A stretch of DNA of 64,000 bases from Pseudomonas sp. S09G 359 (GCF_002843605.1 NZ_CP025263.1:3005501-3069500); one strand, 5' to 3'; shown: positions 46,255 to 55,705, numbered from the stretch's first letter. Program-made: numbers and translations. Notes: generated by a model not told the origin, from the sequence alone.

Positions 46255-47535
46255 TCAGGCGACAGTTGTATGGCACACGAAAGATGCTTTCACCAAGGTC
46301 TCCGGCATGGCCAGCCATAACAGCGCCAACGCCACCGCGGCTACGCCCGCCAGGGTCAGGAACGCTGCGTCGTAGCCGGCCTGCTGCACCACGAAACCGG
46401 CCAGGCTGCTGCTTAATGCCGCGCCCAGGCCGAATACCGTGGACAGCGCGCCAAGGCTTACGTTGAAACGGCCGGTGCCTTGGGTCAGGTCCTTGACGAT
46501 CACCGGGAACAGCGCGCCAAAAATCCCCGCACCGATGCCGTCGAGCATCTGCACGGCGACCAGCCAATAGGGATCGTTGGACAGCGTATACAGCACGCCG
46601 CGCAGCGGCAGGATCATGAACCCGACCAGCAGCAGCGGCTTGCGCCCCCACAGGTCGGCCTTGATGCCCACCAGCCAGGCGGTCGGTACCATCACCAATT
46701 GCGCGGCGACAATGCACGCGGAGGTCAGCGGCGTGGCCATCTGCAGGTTGATCTGCGCCAGCTTCTGGCTGACCAGCGGCAGCATGGCGGCGTTGGCCAG
46801 GTGGAACAGGGCGCAGCAGATGGCAAACAGCAACAAGGGGCGGTTCGCCAGCAACACCCGCAGGCCTGAGGGTTGCTCGTGATCGCCGGCGTGGGCAGGG
46901 TCGAAGCCGCGGGCCACGTCATGGTCGATGGCACTGGCCGACACGCAACTGACCGCGATTACACTGGCCGCCGCCATAAAGGCCATCAGGTAGAACACCA
47001 CCACCGGTCCAAACAGGTACGCCAGGCCACCGGCCAGCAGCGCGGCCACGGCATTGCCGGCGTGGTTGAAGGTTTCATTGCGTCCGGTGCGCCGGGTAAA
47101 GGCGCGTGGCCCGGTGATGCCCAGGGAGATCGCAGAAATGGCCGGCGCGAACACAGACGCCGCAATGGCGCTGGCCGCTTGGGTCAGGGCAACCAGGCTG
47201 AACGAGCTGACAAACGGCAGCAGCAGGCAACTTGCGGTCACCAGAATCGCCGCCACGGCAATCACCGCACGCTTGCTGTGGGTGCGATCAATCAATGCGC
47301 CCGCCGGGCCTTGGGTGATCAGCGCAGTGATACCCGCCAACGTCATGACCACGCCGATACTGGCCGGGTCCCACTTGTGCACGGCCAGCAGGTAAATGGC
47401 GAGATAGGGCCCGAGGCCGTCGCGAACATCCGCCAGGAAAAAATTCAAGCTGTCCAGAGACAGGGTATTACGCAGATCGGAGTGTTTGGCCATGGCGCGG
47501 TCTTCGGCAAGGGCGCTCAACGGCTGAACACCCAT
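46255..47535 (-). CDS. MFS transporter
   Basis: A 426-residue major facilitator; ATG 47493 (MAKHSDLR) would give 412 residues and is equally possible. It has about 12 hydrophobic segments, with LTQGPAGALIDRTHSKRAVI as the loop 2-3 motif and KADLWGRKPLLLVGFMI in the second half. The N-terminus SLDSLNFFLADVRDGLGPYLAIYL resembles a group of bacterial permeases of unknown substrate, often annotated as multidrug-like. It is divergent from the methyltransferase gene, with 112 bases between. No neighbour indicates a substrate. Confidence 0.82.
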   Translation of the reverse strand: MGVQPLSALAEDRAMAKHSDLRNTLSLDSLNFFLADVRDGLGPYLAIYLLAVHKWDPASIGVVMTLAGITALITQGPAGALIDRTHSKRAVIAVAAILVTASCLLLPFVSSFSLVALTQAASAIAASVFAPAISAISLGITGPRAFTRRTGRNETFNHAGNAVAALLAGGLAYLFGPVVVFYLMAFMAAASVIAVSCVSASAIDHDVARGFDPAHAGDHEQPSGLRVLLANRPLLLFAICCALFHLANAAMLPLVSQKLAQINLQMATPLTSACIVAAQLVMVPTAWLVGIKADLWGRKPLLLVGFMILPLRGVLYTLSNDPYWLVAVQMLDGIGAGIFGALFPVIVKDLTQGTGRFNVSLGALSTVFGLGAALSSSLAGFVVQQAGYDAAFLTLAGVAAVALALLWLAMPETLVKASFVCHTTVA

Positions 47536-47647
47536 GGCGTAATGACCTGCGCGCTATGCGTTAAGTTTCGCGTGCTTCTCGGGGTTTTAATCCGTGGGCA
47601 CTTGGCTTATTTTCTGAGCCCCGCTGTAACGATTATCTGGAGACGCA

Positions 47648-48490
47648 ATGGACATGCCCTCAGCTCAACAGGCGATTGCCTGCAACAAGGACGCCTGGGA
47701 TCAATCCGCCGACTTGCACAAAACCACCGACACCTGGGCCGCGCTGTCGAGCAAGGTCGGCGCCGCTGATTTTTCCTGCCTGGACCCCACCATTACAGGC
47801 TTGCTGCAAGAGGTCGGCGTCGCCGGCAAGGATGTGGTGCAACTGTGCTGTAACAACGGTCGTGAAGCCCTGTCGTTGTTCAGCCTGGGCGCGCGCTCGG
47901 TGGTGGGCGTGGACCAATCCCGGGCGTTCCTGGAGCAGGCCAGAGAATTGGCAGGTGCGTCGCCGCATAACCCTGAGTTTATCGAAAGCGATATCCACCA
48001 TCTGCCAGAGCAGGTGCATGGGCGTTTTGATATCGCCCTGCTGACCATCGGCGTGCTGGGCTGGATGCCGGATGTCGGGCTGTTCATGCGCCATGTCGCC
48101 AGCACCCTGAAACCCGGCGGCACACTGGTGATGTATGAGACCCATCCGTTTCTGGAGGTGTTTGATCCCCGGGCCCAAAACCCGTTGCTGCCGGCCAATT
48201 CGTACTTTCAGCGTGAACCGTTCGTGCTGCAGGAATCGATTGTGTATGAGGGCCAGGGCGAAGTCGCCGGGCCAACCTCCTATTGGTATGTGCACACGCT
48301 GGGGGAGGTGGTCAGCGCTGCGATTGACGCGCAATTGCAGATCAGCCATTTGCACGAGTACGCCCACTCCAACCGTGAAGAGCTGTATGACAAGTACGAG
48401 CACCTGCCGGCCCAGATCCCCCTGTGCTTTACCTTGACGGCTACCAAGCGCCCCGCGAGCAGCGGCGGGCTAAGGGATTCACCGGAATAG
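47648..48490 (+). CDS. Class I SAM-dependent methyltransferase
   Basis: A 280-residue methyltransferase with the Rossmann SAM site: DVVQLCCNNGREALSLFSLGA (motif I, with the glycine-rich loop altered to CCNNG), VVGVDQSRAFLEQARE and IESDIHHLP. The post-I region LKPGGTLVMYETHPFLEVF and the aromatic-rich C-terminal part resemble small-molecule methyltransferases of the UbiE/Methyltransf_25 type. The acceptor is unknown. CTGGAGAC precedes ATG 47648. It is divergent from an MFS gene, with no operon partner. Confidence 0.85.
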   Translation: MDMPSAQQAIACNKDAWDQSADLHKTTDTWAALSSKVGAADFSCLDPTITGLLQEVGVAGKDVVQLCCNNGREALSLFSLGARSVVGVDQSRAFLEQARELAGASPHNPEFIESDIHHLPEQVHGRFDIALLTIGVLGWMPDVGLFMRHVASTLKPGGTLVMYETHPFLEVFDPRAQNPLLPANSYFQREPFVLQESIVYEGQGEVAGPTSYWYVHTLGEVVSAAIDAQLQISHLHEYAHSNREELYDKYEHLPAQIPLCFTLTATKRPASSGGLRDSPE

Positions 48491-48562
48491 GCAGGCTTCG
48501 CCCTATAGACCCGCAAGTGCGTGCTTTGTGAGAATGCGTGCGCCGGTTCAATGGCCCACTGA

Positions 48563-48949
48563 TTAAGCGCGGCGAACGAAGGTGCGCATAGTTTGACCTG
48601 GGCCAGTACTGAACACGGTCGGCCTGGGCATACTTTCATCTGCCGCAATGAACACAAACTCATCCCCTTGGAGGCGATAACTGGCGGGTAACAGCTTGCC
48701 TGCGTCTTCGCCTATGGAGTCTATCCAGGTAATGCTCTTGGGAACGGTGCTGCTGTCGAGGAAAAACCGGCCGGCCAACAACACCTCACCACTGACCGTC
48801 TTCACTTCGAAGCGGTCCTCGGTAATGGTTGTGATTGCCCCTGGGGCGCTGTGGGCATCGACGGGGTTGAGTACGCCACTGTCTTCGAGTGAGGTTTGTT
48901 CCCAGGCACCTTGCAGGGCCTGAAAGTCCGGATTTGAACGGGACGTCAT
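48563..48949 (-). CDS. Small protein with TIGR03067/lipocalin-like domain
   Basis: A 128-residue protein preceded by AAAAAGGAAT. It begins FQALQGAWEQTSLEDSG and continues with alternating strands (AITTITEDRFEVKTVSGEV, then ITWIDSIGEDAGKLLPASYRL and DEFVFIAAD). This is the layout of TIGR03067-type domains, small beta-barrels common in planctomycetes and of unknown function. There is no signal peptide. The family call is from pattern only. It is followed by the convergent methyltransferase gene and preceded by an AT-rich gap. Confidence 0.65.
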   Translation of the reverse strand: MTSRSNPDFQALQGAWEQTSLEDSGVLNPVDAHSAPGAITTITEDRFEVKTVSGEVLLAGRFFLDSSTVPKSITWIDSIGEDAGKLLPASYRLQGDEFVFIAADESMPRPTVFSTGPGQTMRTFVRRA

Positions 48950-49347
48950 ACAAATTCCTTTTTGATAAGGGGCGAATCACCGAGGGTTGTAGGAAATGCG
49001 GGCTTTTTATTCACCGACTCTGCAATCAGGCGTAGGAATATTCTTATATTTGAATTTTCATCATATTTCTTCTTTAAATACAGGTAATTAGGGTTATTTT
49101 GCCTGCCCGACGGGTAACGTCTTGTAATGGACCGTCTATGCTCGAAGTGTCTGTCTGACATGACACCCGTGTAATGCAAACGAAACCTTGCTCTGTTCAG
49201 GTGTGAGGTTTAAGGCCATTGGGTGGTCCTGTTGCTGGTAGAGGGTCGCTTTTGCCTTGGACCCGGACGTTGCCCCCTGTTTATTCCGTTGTTATTCAGG
49301 TCTGTGTTTTTGGGCGCTGGATTTCAACTCATCAGGGTGTATGAACT
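48950..49347. other. AT-rich intergenic region before the Wzz gene
   Basis: Of these 398 bases, roughly 49020-49110 are strikingly AT-rich compared with the flanks. A 77-codon frame on the - strand (48946-49179) runs through here, but it has no ribosome site and an unlikely composition, so I do not call it. The region probably holds the promoter of the Wzz gene; AGGGTG lies 11 bases before its TTG start. No other structure was found. Confidence 0.4.
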
Positions 49348-50664
49348 TTGAACAACACTCCCCAGCTACATCAACATTTGCCTTCGGACGAAATTGATCT
49401 GTTTGAACTGTTCCACGCGATCTGGAAACAAAAAAGACTGGTTATCGGTTGCACGATTCTGGCGGGCCTTCTGGGAGTAGGCTACGCATTTCTGGCACCC
49501 AGGGTCTACCAGGTGAGTAGCGTGCTGCGGCCTGCGGCGATCAATGAGCTGGATGCGCTCAACCGCTCCGAAGTCTACAAGTTGCCGCCAGCCGATGCAC
49601 TCGCCAAGGTCGGCACCCGACTGGATTCCTATGAGGCCCGTCTCGGGTTTTTCAGGGACAACCCCGCGCTGTTCGAAGCCTTTCAGCAGCCAGGCCAAAG
49701 CCTGGAGCAGAGCTTTGAGGCTTTCAACCGCAACGCCATCAACTTGATGCTGCCGGGCTCGAACAAGGCCGACGCACTCAACAGTTACATCCGCCTGGAA
49801 ATGCAGTACCCCCAGGGCGTTGACGGTGTGGCGATTCTCAATGGCTTTGTCGACTACGCCATTGCGATGGAGCGCCAGCAGGTAGGGGCGGACCTCAAGG
49901 TGATCGTCAACAACCGCCTCAATGAGCTTAATGGCAAGATCGACGCGGCGCGTACCAACTACGAAACAGGCAAGGCTTCGAAAATCGCCCGGTTACTGGA
50001 GGCCGACAAGGTCAAGCGTGCTCAATTGCAGGACGAACTCACCGCCTTGCGCCTGCAGATGAAGATGGAACGTGCTAACCATCTTGCGGAGCTGGAAGAG
50101 GCAATCTCGATTGCCAGTTCGGTTGGCATCAAGAGCCCCACTGCGCCCTCGGCCATGGGCGCCGATGCATACCGCGGCTCAACGCAGGTGATGCGCACTG
50201 TGGTGACCAACCAGAAGCTGCCGCTGTATTTCATGGGGAGCGAGGTGCTGGAGGCTGAGCGGAATGCGCTGCGTCGGCGTACCAACGATGACTTCACCAA
50301 CCCCCGGGTGGCCGAGATTGGCAAGGAATTGCGTATGCTCGATATCAACCGCGAAGTCGAGGTGCTCGCCAGCCGCGAGAATGAAGATGTGTTCTTGCAG
50401 AACGTTGAGCCACTGTGGGCGGAAGAGGCGCGGCTGCGCGGCCTGAACATCGACATGAGCGCACTGAAACTGGTGACGGTGGACCGCCAGGCGCAGGAGC
50501 CGTTGAGCCCGATCAAGCCCAGGGGCGCCATGATCATCGCATTGAGTGTGGCCGCAGGGTTGATGTTGGGGGTGTTGTTCGCCCTGATCCGGCATTTCGT
50601 TCAGGTTCGACGTGAAACCGGGCCTTTTTCAGTGCTCGACGAACGTCGTTTTCCGCGCCGATAG
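49348..50664 (+). CDS. Wzz-type polysaccharide chain-length determinant
   Basis: A 438-residue inner-membrane protein with the Wzz layout. A cytoplasmic start (EIDLFELFHAIWKQKRLV) leads into TM1 (about 31-51), a long periplasmic helical domain with coiled-coil character (about 180-260), and TM2 near the C-terminus (about 391-412). The family proline-rich PLSPIKPRG lies just before TM2. It sets the modal length of O-antigen chains. An in-frame stop lies just upstream (49342-49344), so the TTG at 49348 is the only start near the domain. It is larger than E. coli WzzB, as is usual for pseudomonad Wzz2-type proteins. It stands apart from any O-antigen cluster in this window. Confidence 0.85.
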   Translation: MNNTPQLHQHLPSDEIDLFELFHAIWKQKRLVIGCTILAGLLGVGYAFLAPRVYQVSSVLRPAAINELDALNRSEVYKLPPADALAKVGTRLDSYEARLGFFRDNPALFEAFQQPGQSLEQSFEAFNRNAINLMLPGSNKADALNSYIRLEMQYPQGVDGVAILNGFVDYAIAMERQQVGADLKVIVNNRLNELNGKIDAARTNYETGKASKIARLLEADKVKRAQLQDELTALRLQMKMERANHLAELEEAISIASSVGIKSPTAPSAMGADAYRGSTQVMRTVVTNQKLPLYFMGSEVLEAERNALRRRTNDDFTNPRVAEIGKELRMLDINREVEVLASRENEDVFLQNVEPLWAEEARLRGLNIDMSALKLVTVDRQAQEPLSPIKPRGAMIIALSVAAGLMLGVLFALIRHFVQVRRETGPFSVLDERRFPRR

Positions 50665-50666
50665 GG

Positions 50667-50697
50667 AGGTGGCAGAGACCTCGCGGGTCTGCCACCT
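50667..50697 (+). terminator. Hairpin after the Wzz gene
   Basis: AGGTGGCAGA (50667-50676) pairs with TCTGCCACCT (50688-50697), extendable with a 2-base bulge, 2 bases past the stop codon. No T-run follows. The rest of the 266-base gap up to lpxO shows an AT-rich patch (50745-50790) that may be the lpxO promoter. Confidence 0.6.
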
Positions 50698-50930
50698 GGC
50701 GAGCCGGCCGAGGTCTTTACCCAGCACATTCAGAAGACAGCTTTTCACAATTCTTAGTTAACTTTTGGTTACAACCTGTGGCTAAATAACTGCCAATGGC
50801 CATGAGCCGGGTTGTCCAGCAACCCTGCGTGCCGATTGTGTGAATTGTGATTTCAGGTGCTGCTATCGATCCTCGGCCGTTGTGGGCACGCATGAGCAGC
50901 CTGTTCTCTTCTGACGTGTGACGAAATCCC

Positions 50931-51830
50931 TTGAAACTCATCATCGTTGTTCTCTACGTTGCATCCATCGCGTATGTACATCTGCGCGGTCGAGTGCGGC
51001 ACAAGCTGGGCCGCCAACTCAGTGATCATTCGACCTTCCTGGCACCGATCAACTGTTTCCTCTATCTGTTCTCCAAGCTGCCCAGCCGACCCTACCTGTC
51101 ACCCAGCGATTTCCCTGACCTGAGCCCGCTGCAGGCGCATTGGCAGGAAATCCGCGAGGAAGGCCAGAACCTGCTGCGCGCCGGCGAAATCAAGCGCTCC
51201 GATGAATACAACGACGTCGGTTTCAACTCGTTCTTCAAGTCGGGCTGGAAGCGCTTTTATTTGAAGTGGTACGGCGACAGTCACCCCTCGGCGATGAAGC
51301 TGTGCCCGCGGACCACCGAGCTGGTGCAGAGCATCGGCTCGATCAAGGCGGCGATGTTCGCCGAGTTGCCACCCGGCTCCAAGCTGGTACGCCACCGTGA
51401 CCCGTATGCCGGCTCCTATCGCTATCACTTGGGCCTGGATACCCCGAATGATCCGGGCTGCTACATCAATGTGGACGGCGAAAATTACTACTGGCGTGAC
51501 GGCGAGGCGGTGATGTTTGATGAAACCTTTATCCACTACGCCGAGAACACCACGCAACAGAATCGCATCATCCTGTTCTGCGATATCGAACGGCCGATGA
51601 AATACCGCTGGGCGGCGGCGTTCAACCGTTGGTTCAGCCGCAACGTGATGGCGGCCGCTGGTTCGCCCAACGATGCGGGGGACAAGACCGGTGGCTTGAA
51701 CCGTGCCTTTACTCGCCTGTACAAGATTCGCCTGCGTGGCAAAGAGCTGAAAAAACGCAATCGCACACGTTACTACTTGGAAAAGTGGGCGATCTTTGCG
51801 GCATTGGCGGCCATTTTCATCCTTATCTGA
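50931..51830 (+). CDS. lpxO: Lipid A hydroxylase LpxO (Fe/2-oxoglutarate dioxygenase)
   Basis: A 299-residue aspartyl/asparaginyl beta-hydroxylase-type enzyme that adds a 2-hydroxyl group to a lipid A acyl chain at the inner membrane. The iron site is readable: the HxD pair in VRHRDPYAG, the distal histidine in DETFIHYAENTT, and the 2-oxoglutarate-binding arginine in QNRIILFCDIERP. A hydrophobic N-terminus (LIIVVLYVASIAYVHL) and C-terminus (WAIFAALAAIFILI) anchor it. It starts at TTG 50931, since MKLIIVVLYV is the family N-terminus. P. aeruginosa has two such genes; only one lies in this window. It converges on ligD with 17 bases between. Confidence 0.92.
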   Translation: MKLIIVVLYVASIAYVHLRGRVRHKLGRQLSDHSTFLAPINCFLYLFSKLPSRPYLSPSDFPDLSPLQAHWQEIREEGQNLLRAGEIKRSDEYNDVGFNSFFKSGWKRFYLKWYGDSHPSAMKLCPRTTELVQSIGSIKAAMFAELPPGSKLVRHRDPYAGSYRYHLGLDTPNDPGCYINVDGENYYWRDGEAVMFDETFIHYAENTTQQNRIILFCDIERPMKYRWAAAFNRWFSRNVMAAAGSPNDAGDKTGGLNRAFTRLYKIRLRGKELKKRNRTRYYLEKWAIFAALAAIFILI

Positions 51831-51847
51831 AGCCTGCTGGGCGCGGC

Positions 51848-54331
51848 TCACGCCGGAGGCGTGGCGCCCAGTTTGTCCCACATCTTGCGGGTGATTTTCT
51901 GCCGATTGGCATAGCCCGCCCATGGGTCCGCTTGCAAACCGTCCAGGCGCTGTTGCAGGTTGGCCACGCTCCATTGTTGGGCGCTACGCAACCCTTGCAA
52001 CTCCTCGCGACTGATCGGTACCGACACCGGCAGGCCGGGCCTTGCGCGCACGGAATAGGCGGCTACCGTGCTGGCCCCACGGGCATTGCGCAGGTAGTCG
52101 ATAAAGATCTTGCCCACGCGGTTTTTCGGCCCAGAGGTGGCAGTAAAGCGCTCGGGCAGTTGCGCGGTCATGAACTGGGCGATGGCTTTGGCAAAGGCCT
52201 TCACCGTATCCCAGCCGTCGCGTCGCGCCAGCGGTATGACCAGGTGCAGGCCTTTGCCGCCACTGGTCTTGATGAACGCCTCGAGGCCCAGCTCGTCCAG
52301 CACCGAGAGGGTCAACTGCGCGGCCTCCAGCATGGTTTTCCACGGCAGCGCGGGGTCCGGGTCGAGGTCAAGTACAAACTGGTCCGGCGTTTCGATCTTG
52401 TCGGAGGTCGCACCCCAGGTATGCAATTCGATAGTGCCCATCTGCACCGCGCCGAGCAGCGCGCGGGCAGTGTCGATTTCCATCAGGCGCGCATGGCCCG
52501 GGTCCAGCGCTTGGTCCAGTTGCTTGATGTTGGGAATCGCCAGGCGCTCTGAGTGTTTCTGGAAGAACTGTTCGCCCTCGATGCCCTCCGGCGCTCTCAG
52601 TAACGATACGGGACGATGGCGCAGGAAGGGCAGCAGCCACTCGCTGATGCGCTGATAAAATTGTGCCAGTTGCTGTTTTTGCGTACCGCTTTGTGGGTCG
52701 ATGATTCGTTCGGGGTGGGTGATGTTCACGCCGCTGGTTTTCGGGGCTTTTGCTGCCTTCAACGATTTGGCCGCACGTGGCTGCTCATGGATGATCTGCG
52801 CGGCGGGTTTGTCGCTACGCAACCCCACAAAAGCCGCCTGACGTACCACGCCCTCGCGGGTCCACTCGGCAAACTGCACTTCGCCGACCAACTGCGGTTC
52901 CACCCAATGCACCCCCCGCGCCTGGGCACTGGTGAGCGGTTTTACCAGGGGTGATGCCTTTCGTTCCAAGGGCGTGAGCTGCGCATAGATGTTTTTCAGC
53001 GCGGCCTGGTCAAACCCGGTGCCCACGCGACCGGCATAGACCAGCCCGGTGTCGTCGTTGACCGCCAGCAGCAGGGCGCCAAAACCGCTGCGCGAGCCCT
53101 TGGGCCGGGTGTAGCCGACGATCACGAACTCCTGGCGCAAGCGGCATTTGAGCTTGACCCAATCGGTGTTGCGGCTGGACACATAGGGGCTGCCGAGCCG
53201 CTTGCCAATCACGCCTTCCAAGGCCAGGTCGCAAGCGCTTTCGAAAATATCGCGGTGGTTGGCGGTAAAGGCCTCGGAGAAACGCAGCAGCTTGCTGCGG
53301 CTGCCGGACAGGGCGGACTTGAGTGCGGCGCGGCGTTGTTCCACCGGCGCCTGACGCTGGTCAATGCCGTCGAGGAAGGGCGCGTCGAACAGGTAGTAGA
53401 CAATGTCCAGGCTGCGGCCGATATCAAAGGCATTTTGTAGCGCCTGAAAATCCGGCAGGCCATCGCCATTGAGGCTGACCATTTCGCCGTCGAGCCAGCT
53501 GTCCTTGAGTTTCAGGGCGTGTAGCGCCTTGGCCTGACGTGGCAGGCGTTCGGTCCAGTCGTGACCGTTGCGGGTGAACAGGCGTACTTCGCCATCGCGG
53601 ATGCGGGCGAGCATGCGGTAACCGTCGAACTTGATTTCGTATTGCCAGTCGCCCTCGGGGGCCCGGTCCACCAGGGTTGCCAGTTGCGGGGTGAATTGCT
53701 CGGGAAGGTTGGTTTTGGACTTCTTGTTCGGCTTGGTTTTGGTTTTGGCTTTAGCTTCGGTGCCGCTGAGCGAGGGCTCACTGAGCACGCTGTCCGGCTG
53801 GGCGACAACGATGTCGTAGTCGGCGGCGGGGCGTGCCTGCGGGTCTTTCTCCTTGATCAGCAGCCACTGCTCCTTGTCGCCACTGCCTTTGAGACGCGTG
53901 CGCACCAGTGCCCAGTCGCCGGACAGTTTTTCGCCGACCAGGCTGAACTTGAGTTTGCCGGCAGCGTAGGCCTTGCGCGGATCATCGTGAGGTTGCCAGA
54001 CGCCACGGTCCCACACGATCACATCCCCGGCACCGTATTGGCCGGCCGGGATATTGCCCTCGAAACTGCCATAGCTGAGCGGGTGGTCCTCGACGTGAAC
54101 GGCCAGGCGTTTCTGGCTGGGGTCCAGGCTCGGGCCTTTTGGCACCGCCCAGCTGAGCAACACACCGTCGAGCTCCAGGCGAAAGTCATAGTGCAGGTTG
54201 CGGGCGGCGTGTTTCTGGATCACAAAGCTCAGCGCCGACGCCTTGCGTTTACCACCGGGGGCGCTGCCTGCCGGCTCGGCGGTGATGTCGAAATCGCGTT
54301 TACGGTTGTATTCGCTCAGGGGCTTGGCCAT
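51848..54331 (-). CDS. ligD: ATP-dependent DNA ligase LigD (NHEJ)
   Basis: An 827-residue three-domain enzyme for non-homologous end joining. The N-terminal 3'-phosphoesterase domain has His41, His47 and Asp49 in HAARNLHYDFRLEL. A basic linker follows (about 191-210, rich in Lys). The central ATP ligase has its nucleophile Lys234 in YEIKFDGYR and EGVIGKRLGSPY. The C-terminal polymerase/primase domain has the metal motif LDLDPDP near residue 655 and KTSGGKGLHLVIP. The order PE-ligase-polymerase is the pseudomonad arrangement. It follows ku after 24 bases on the same strand, forming the complete two-gene NHEJ operon. Confidence 0.96.
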   Translation of the reverse strand: MAKPLSEYNRKRDFDITAEPAGSAPGGKRKASALSFVIQKHAARNLHYDFRLELDGVLLSWAVPKGPSLDPSQKRLAVHVEDHPLSYGSFEGNIPAGQYGAGDVIVWDRGVWQPHDDPRKAYAAGKLKFSLVGEKLSGDWALVRTRLKGSGDKEQWLLIKEKDPQARPAADYDIVVAQPDSVLSEPSLSGTEAKAKTKTKPNKKSKTNLPEQFTPQLATLVDRAPEGDWQYEIKFDGYRMLARIRDGEVRLFTRNGHDWTERLPRQAKALHALKLKDSWLDGEMVSLNGDGLPDFQALQNAFDIGRSLDIVYYLFDAPFLDGIDQRQAPVEQRRAALKSALSGSRSKLLRFSEAFTANHRDIFESACDLALEGVIGKRLGSPYVSSRNTDWVKLKCRLRQEFVIVGYTRPKGSRSGFGALLLAVNDDTGLVYAGRVGTGFDQAALKNIYAQLTPLERKASPLVKPLTSAQARGVHWVEPQLVGEVQFAEWTREGVVRQAAFVGLRSDKPAAQIIHEQPRAAKSLKAAKAPKTSGVNITHPERIIDPQSGTQKQQLAQFYQRISEWLLPFLRHRPVSLLRAPEGIEGEQFFQKHSERLAIPNIKQLDQALDPGHARLMEIDTARALLGAVQMGTIELHTWGATSDKIETPDQFVLDLDPDPALPWKTMLEAAQLTLSVLDELGLEAFIKTSGGKGLHLVIPLARRDGWDTVKAFAKAIAQFMTAQLPERFTATSGPKNRVGKIFIDYLRNARGASTVAAYSVRARPGLPVSVPISREELQGLRSAQQWSVANLQQRLDGLQADPWAGYANRQKITRKMWDKLGATPPA

Positions 54332-54355
54332 AGGGTTCTCCCGCGGGTAACAGGC

Positions 54356-55195
54356 TCAGGAGGCTTTTTTGCTGGCTTTTTTCGCGGCCGGTTTTTTCGT
54401 CGCCGGTTTGCCGGCCAGGCTGCGCTTGAGCAGTTCCGTCAGGTCAATGACGTCGGCCGACTTGCGTTCCTCTCCGCCGTCCTGGGATTCGACATCCTCG
54501 ATCTTGCCGGCCTTGGCCTTCTTCGCCACCAGCGCCATGATTTTTTCCTGGAAGCTGTCGCGATATTCGTCCGGCTGCCAGTCTGCGCTCATGTCTTCCA
54601 CCAGGCGCTTGGCCATGTCCAGCTCGCCCTTGGCCAGGGTCGGTTTGGTCACGTCGCTGCCCAGCTCCAGTTCATCCAGGCTGCGTACCTCGGCGGGCCA
54701 GCGCAGCATCACCAGCACCAGCGCCGACTCCAGTGGCATCAATGCCGCCAGGTGTTGCTTGGTGTGCAGCACCACATTGGCCAGGGCGACCTTGCGGGTT
54801 TTTTTCAGGGTTTCGCGCAACAGTGCGTAGACCTTGCCGCCACGTTTGTCCGGTGCCAGGAAGTAAGGCGTGTCGATGTTCTGGAGCGGGATCTGGTCGC
54901 TGTCGACAAAGGCGATGATCTCGATGGTCTGGGTCGACTTGGGATGGGCCGAGCGGATCTCGTCTTCGCTGAGCAGCACATAGCGGCCCTTTTCAAAGGC
55001 CACGCCCTTGACGATATTTTCCTTGGTGACTTCCTTACCGGTGGCCTTGTTGATGCGCTTGTAGCCCACCGGGTCCATGCTGCGCTTGTCCAGCCAGTCG
55101 AAATCCACGCCCTGGGAGGCCGTGGCCGAGACCAGCGACACCGGGATATGAACCAAGCCGAAACTGATGGCGCCTTTCCAGATTGCCCGTGGCAT
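54356..55195 (-). CDS. ku: DNA end-binding protein Ku
   Basis: A 279-residue bacterial Ku that threads onto double-strand ends and recruits LigD. The start is ATG 55195: MPRAIWKGAISFGLVHIPV is the conserved N-terminus, and the longer open frame upstream is not supported. The Ku core contains GYKRINKATGKEV, then GRYVLLSEDEI and YFLAPDK. The protein ends in a lysine/alanine-rich tail (from KPATKKPAAKKASKKAS), the basic extension that aids DNA binding in bacterial Ku. It is cotranscribed with ligD. Confidence 0.95.
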   Translation of the reverse strand: MPRAIWKGAISFGLVHIPVSLVSATASQGVDFDWLDKRSMDPVGYKRINKATGKEVTKENIVKGVAFEKGRYVLLSEDEIRSAHPKSTQTIEIIAFVDSDQIPLQNIDTPYFLAPDKRGGKVYALLRETLKKTRKVALANVVLHTKQHLAALMPLESALVLVMLRWPAEVRSLDELELGSDVTKPTLAKGELDMAKRLVEDMSADWQPDEYRDSFQEKIMALVAKKAKAGKIEDVESQDGGEERKSADVIDLTELLKRSLAGKPATKKPAAKKASKKAS

Positions 55196-55378
55196 ACGTA
55201 CGATTCCTTTAGGTGGGACTGTGTTCTGGTGACTTGAGGGTCGTACGAAAAGTTTCCCCAGCCAGACATGCGGACAGATCGTGTTACACCAAATGAGAAA
55301 GTATTTAGTGTCGAAACCCGAACCCAAGGCGTAGCGTGTTATCGAAAGCTGGTACTCCTGCCCCAGAGAGGCTTTGTC

Positions 55379-55693
55379 ATGAACCGTTGTGTACGTCACC
55401 TCGCCGTGCTGGTGATGGGCCTGGCACTTATTCCAATTGCCCAGGCACAAAGCCTGCCCGGCAACAGCGATTCCAATAACAGCCCGATCCACCGGGCCAA
55501 CCCCAACAGCATGCAGGGCACCCAGCCCAATGTGCCGACGACGCGCGGTATCCAGACCGCGCCGACCCCACGCACACCCACCTTGGAAAACGGTGGCATC
55601 GGCAATCGCTATCCCCAGCGCAATGCCGCGCCGAGCCGCCCGGCCACCGAAACCAAAGCCCCCACCTATGATGCCAACGGCAATCGCCGGTAA
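55379..55693 (+). CDS. Small secreted Pro/Asn-rich hypothetical protein
   Basis: A 104-residue protein from ATG 55379 (AGAGAGG upstream). A clear signal peptide (MNRCVRHLAVLVMGLALIP, cleavage after AQA at about 23) is followed by a low-complexity, disordered-looking mature part rich in Asn, Pro and Thr (NSDSNNSPIHRANPNS, TRGIQTAPTPRTPT). I do not recognise a family. It ends 12 bases before the PQQ dehydrogenase gene, so the two are probably cotranscribed and both products act in the periplasm. Confidence 0.7.
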   Translation: MNRCVRHLAVLVMGLALIPIAQAQSLPGNSDSNNSPIHRANPNSMQGTQPNVPTTRGIQTAPTPRTPTLENGGIGNRYPQRNAAPSRPATETKAPTYDANGNRR

Positions 55694-55705
55694 GGACTTC
55701 GCCCT

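Noticed and set aside
44454..46466. A 670-codon + strand frame opposite ybiT
   Set aside because: It is antisense to an intact ABC-F gene and runs through its terminator; composition is that of a shadow frame.
48946..49179. A 77-codon - strand frame in the AT-rich gap before the Wzz gene
   Set aside because: No ribosome site, no recognisable motif, and amino acid make-up fitting translated AT-rich DNA.
54356..55492. A longer Ku starting at 55492
   Set aside because: The conserved Ku N-terminus begins at ATG 55195; the extension is out of family and overlaps the divergent promoter and the start of the small secreted gene.
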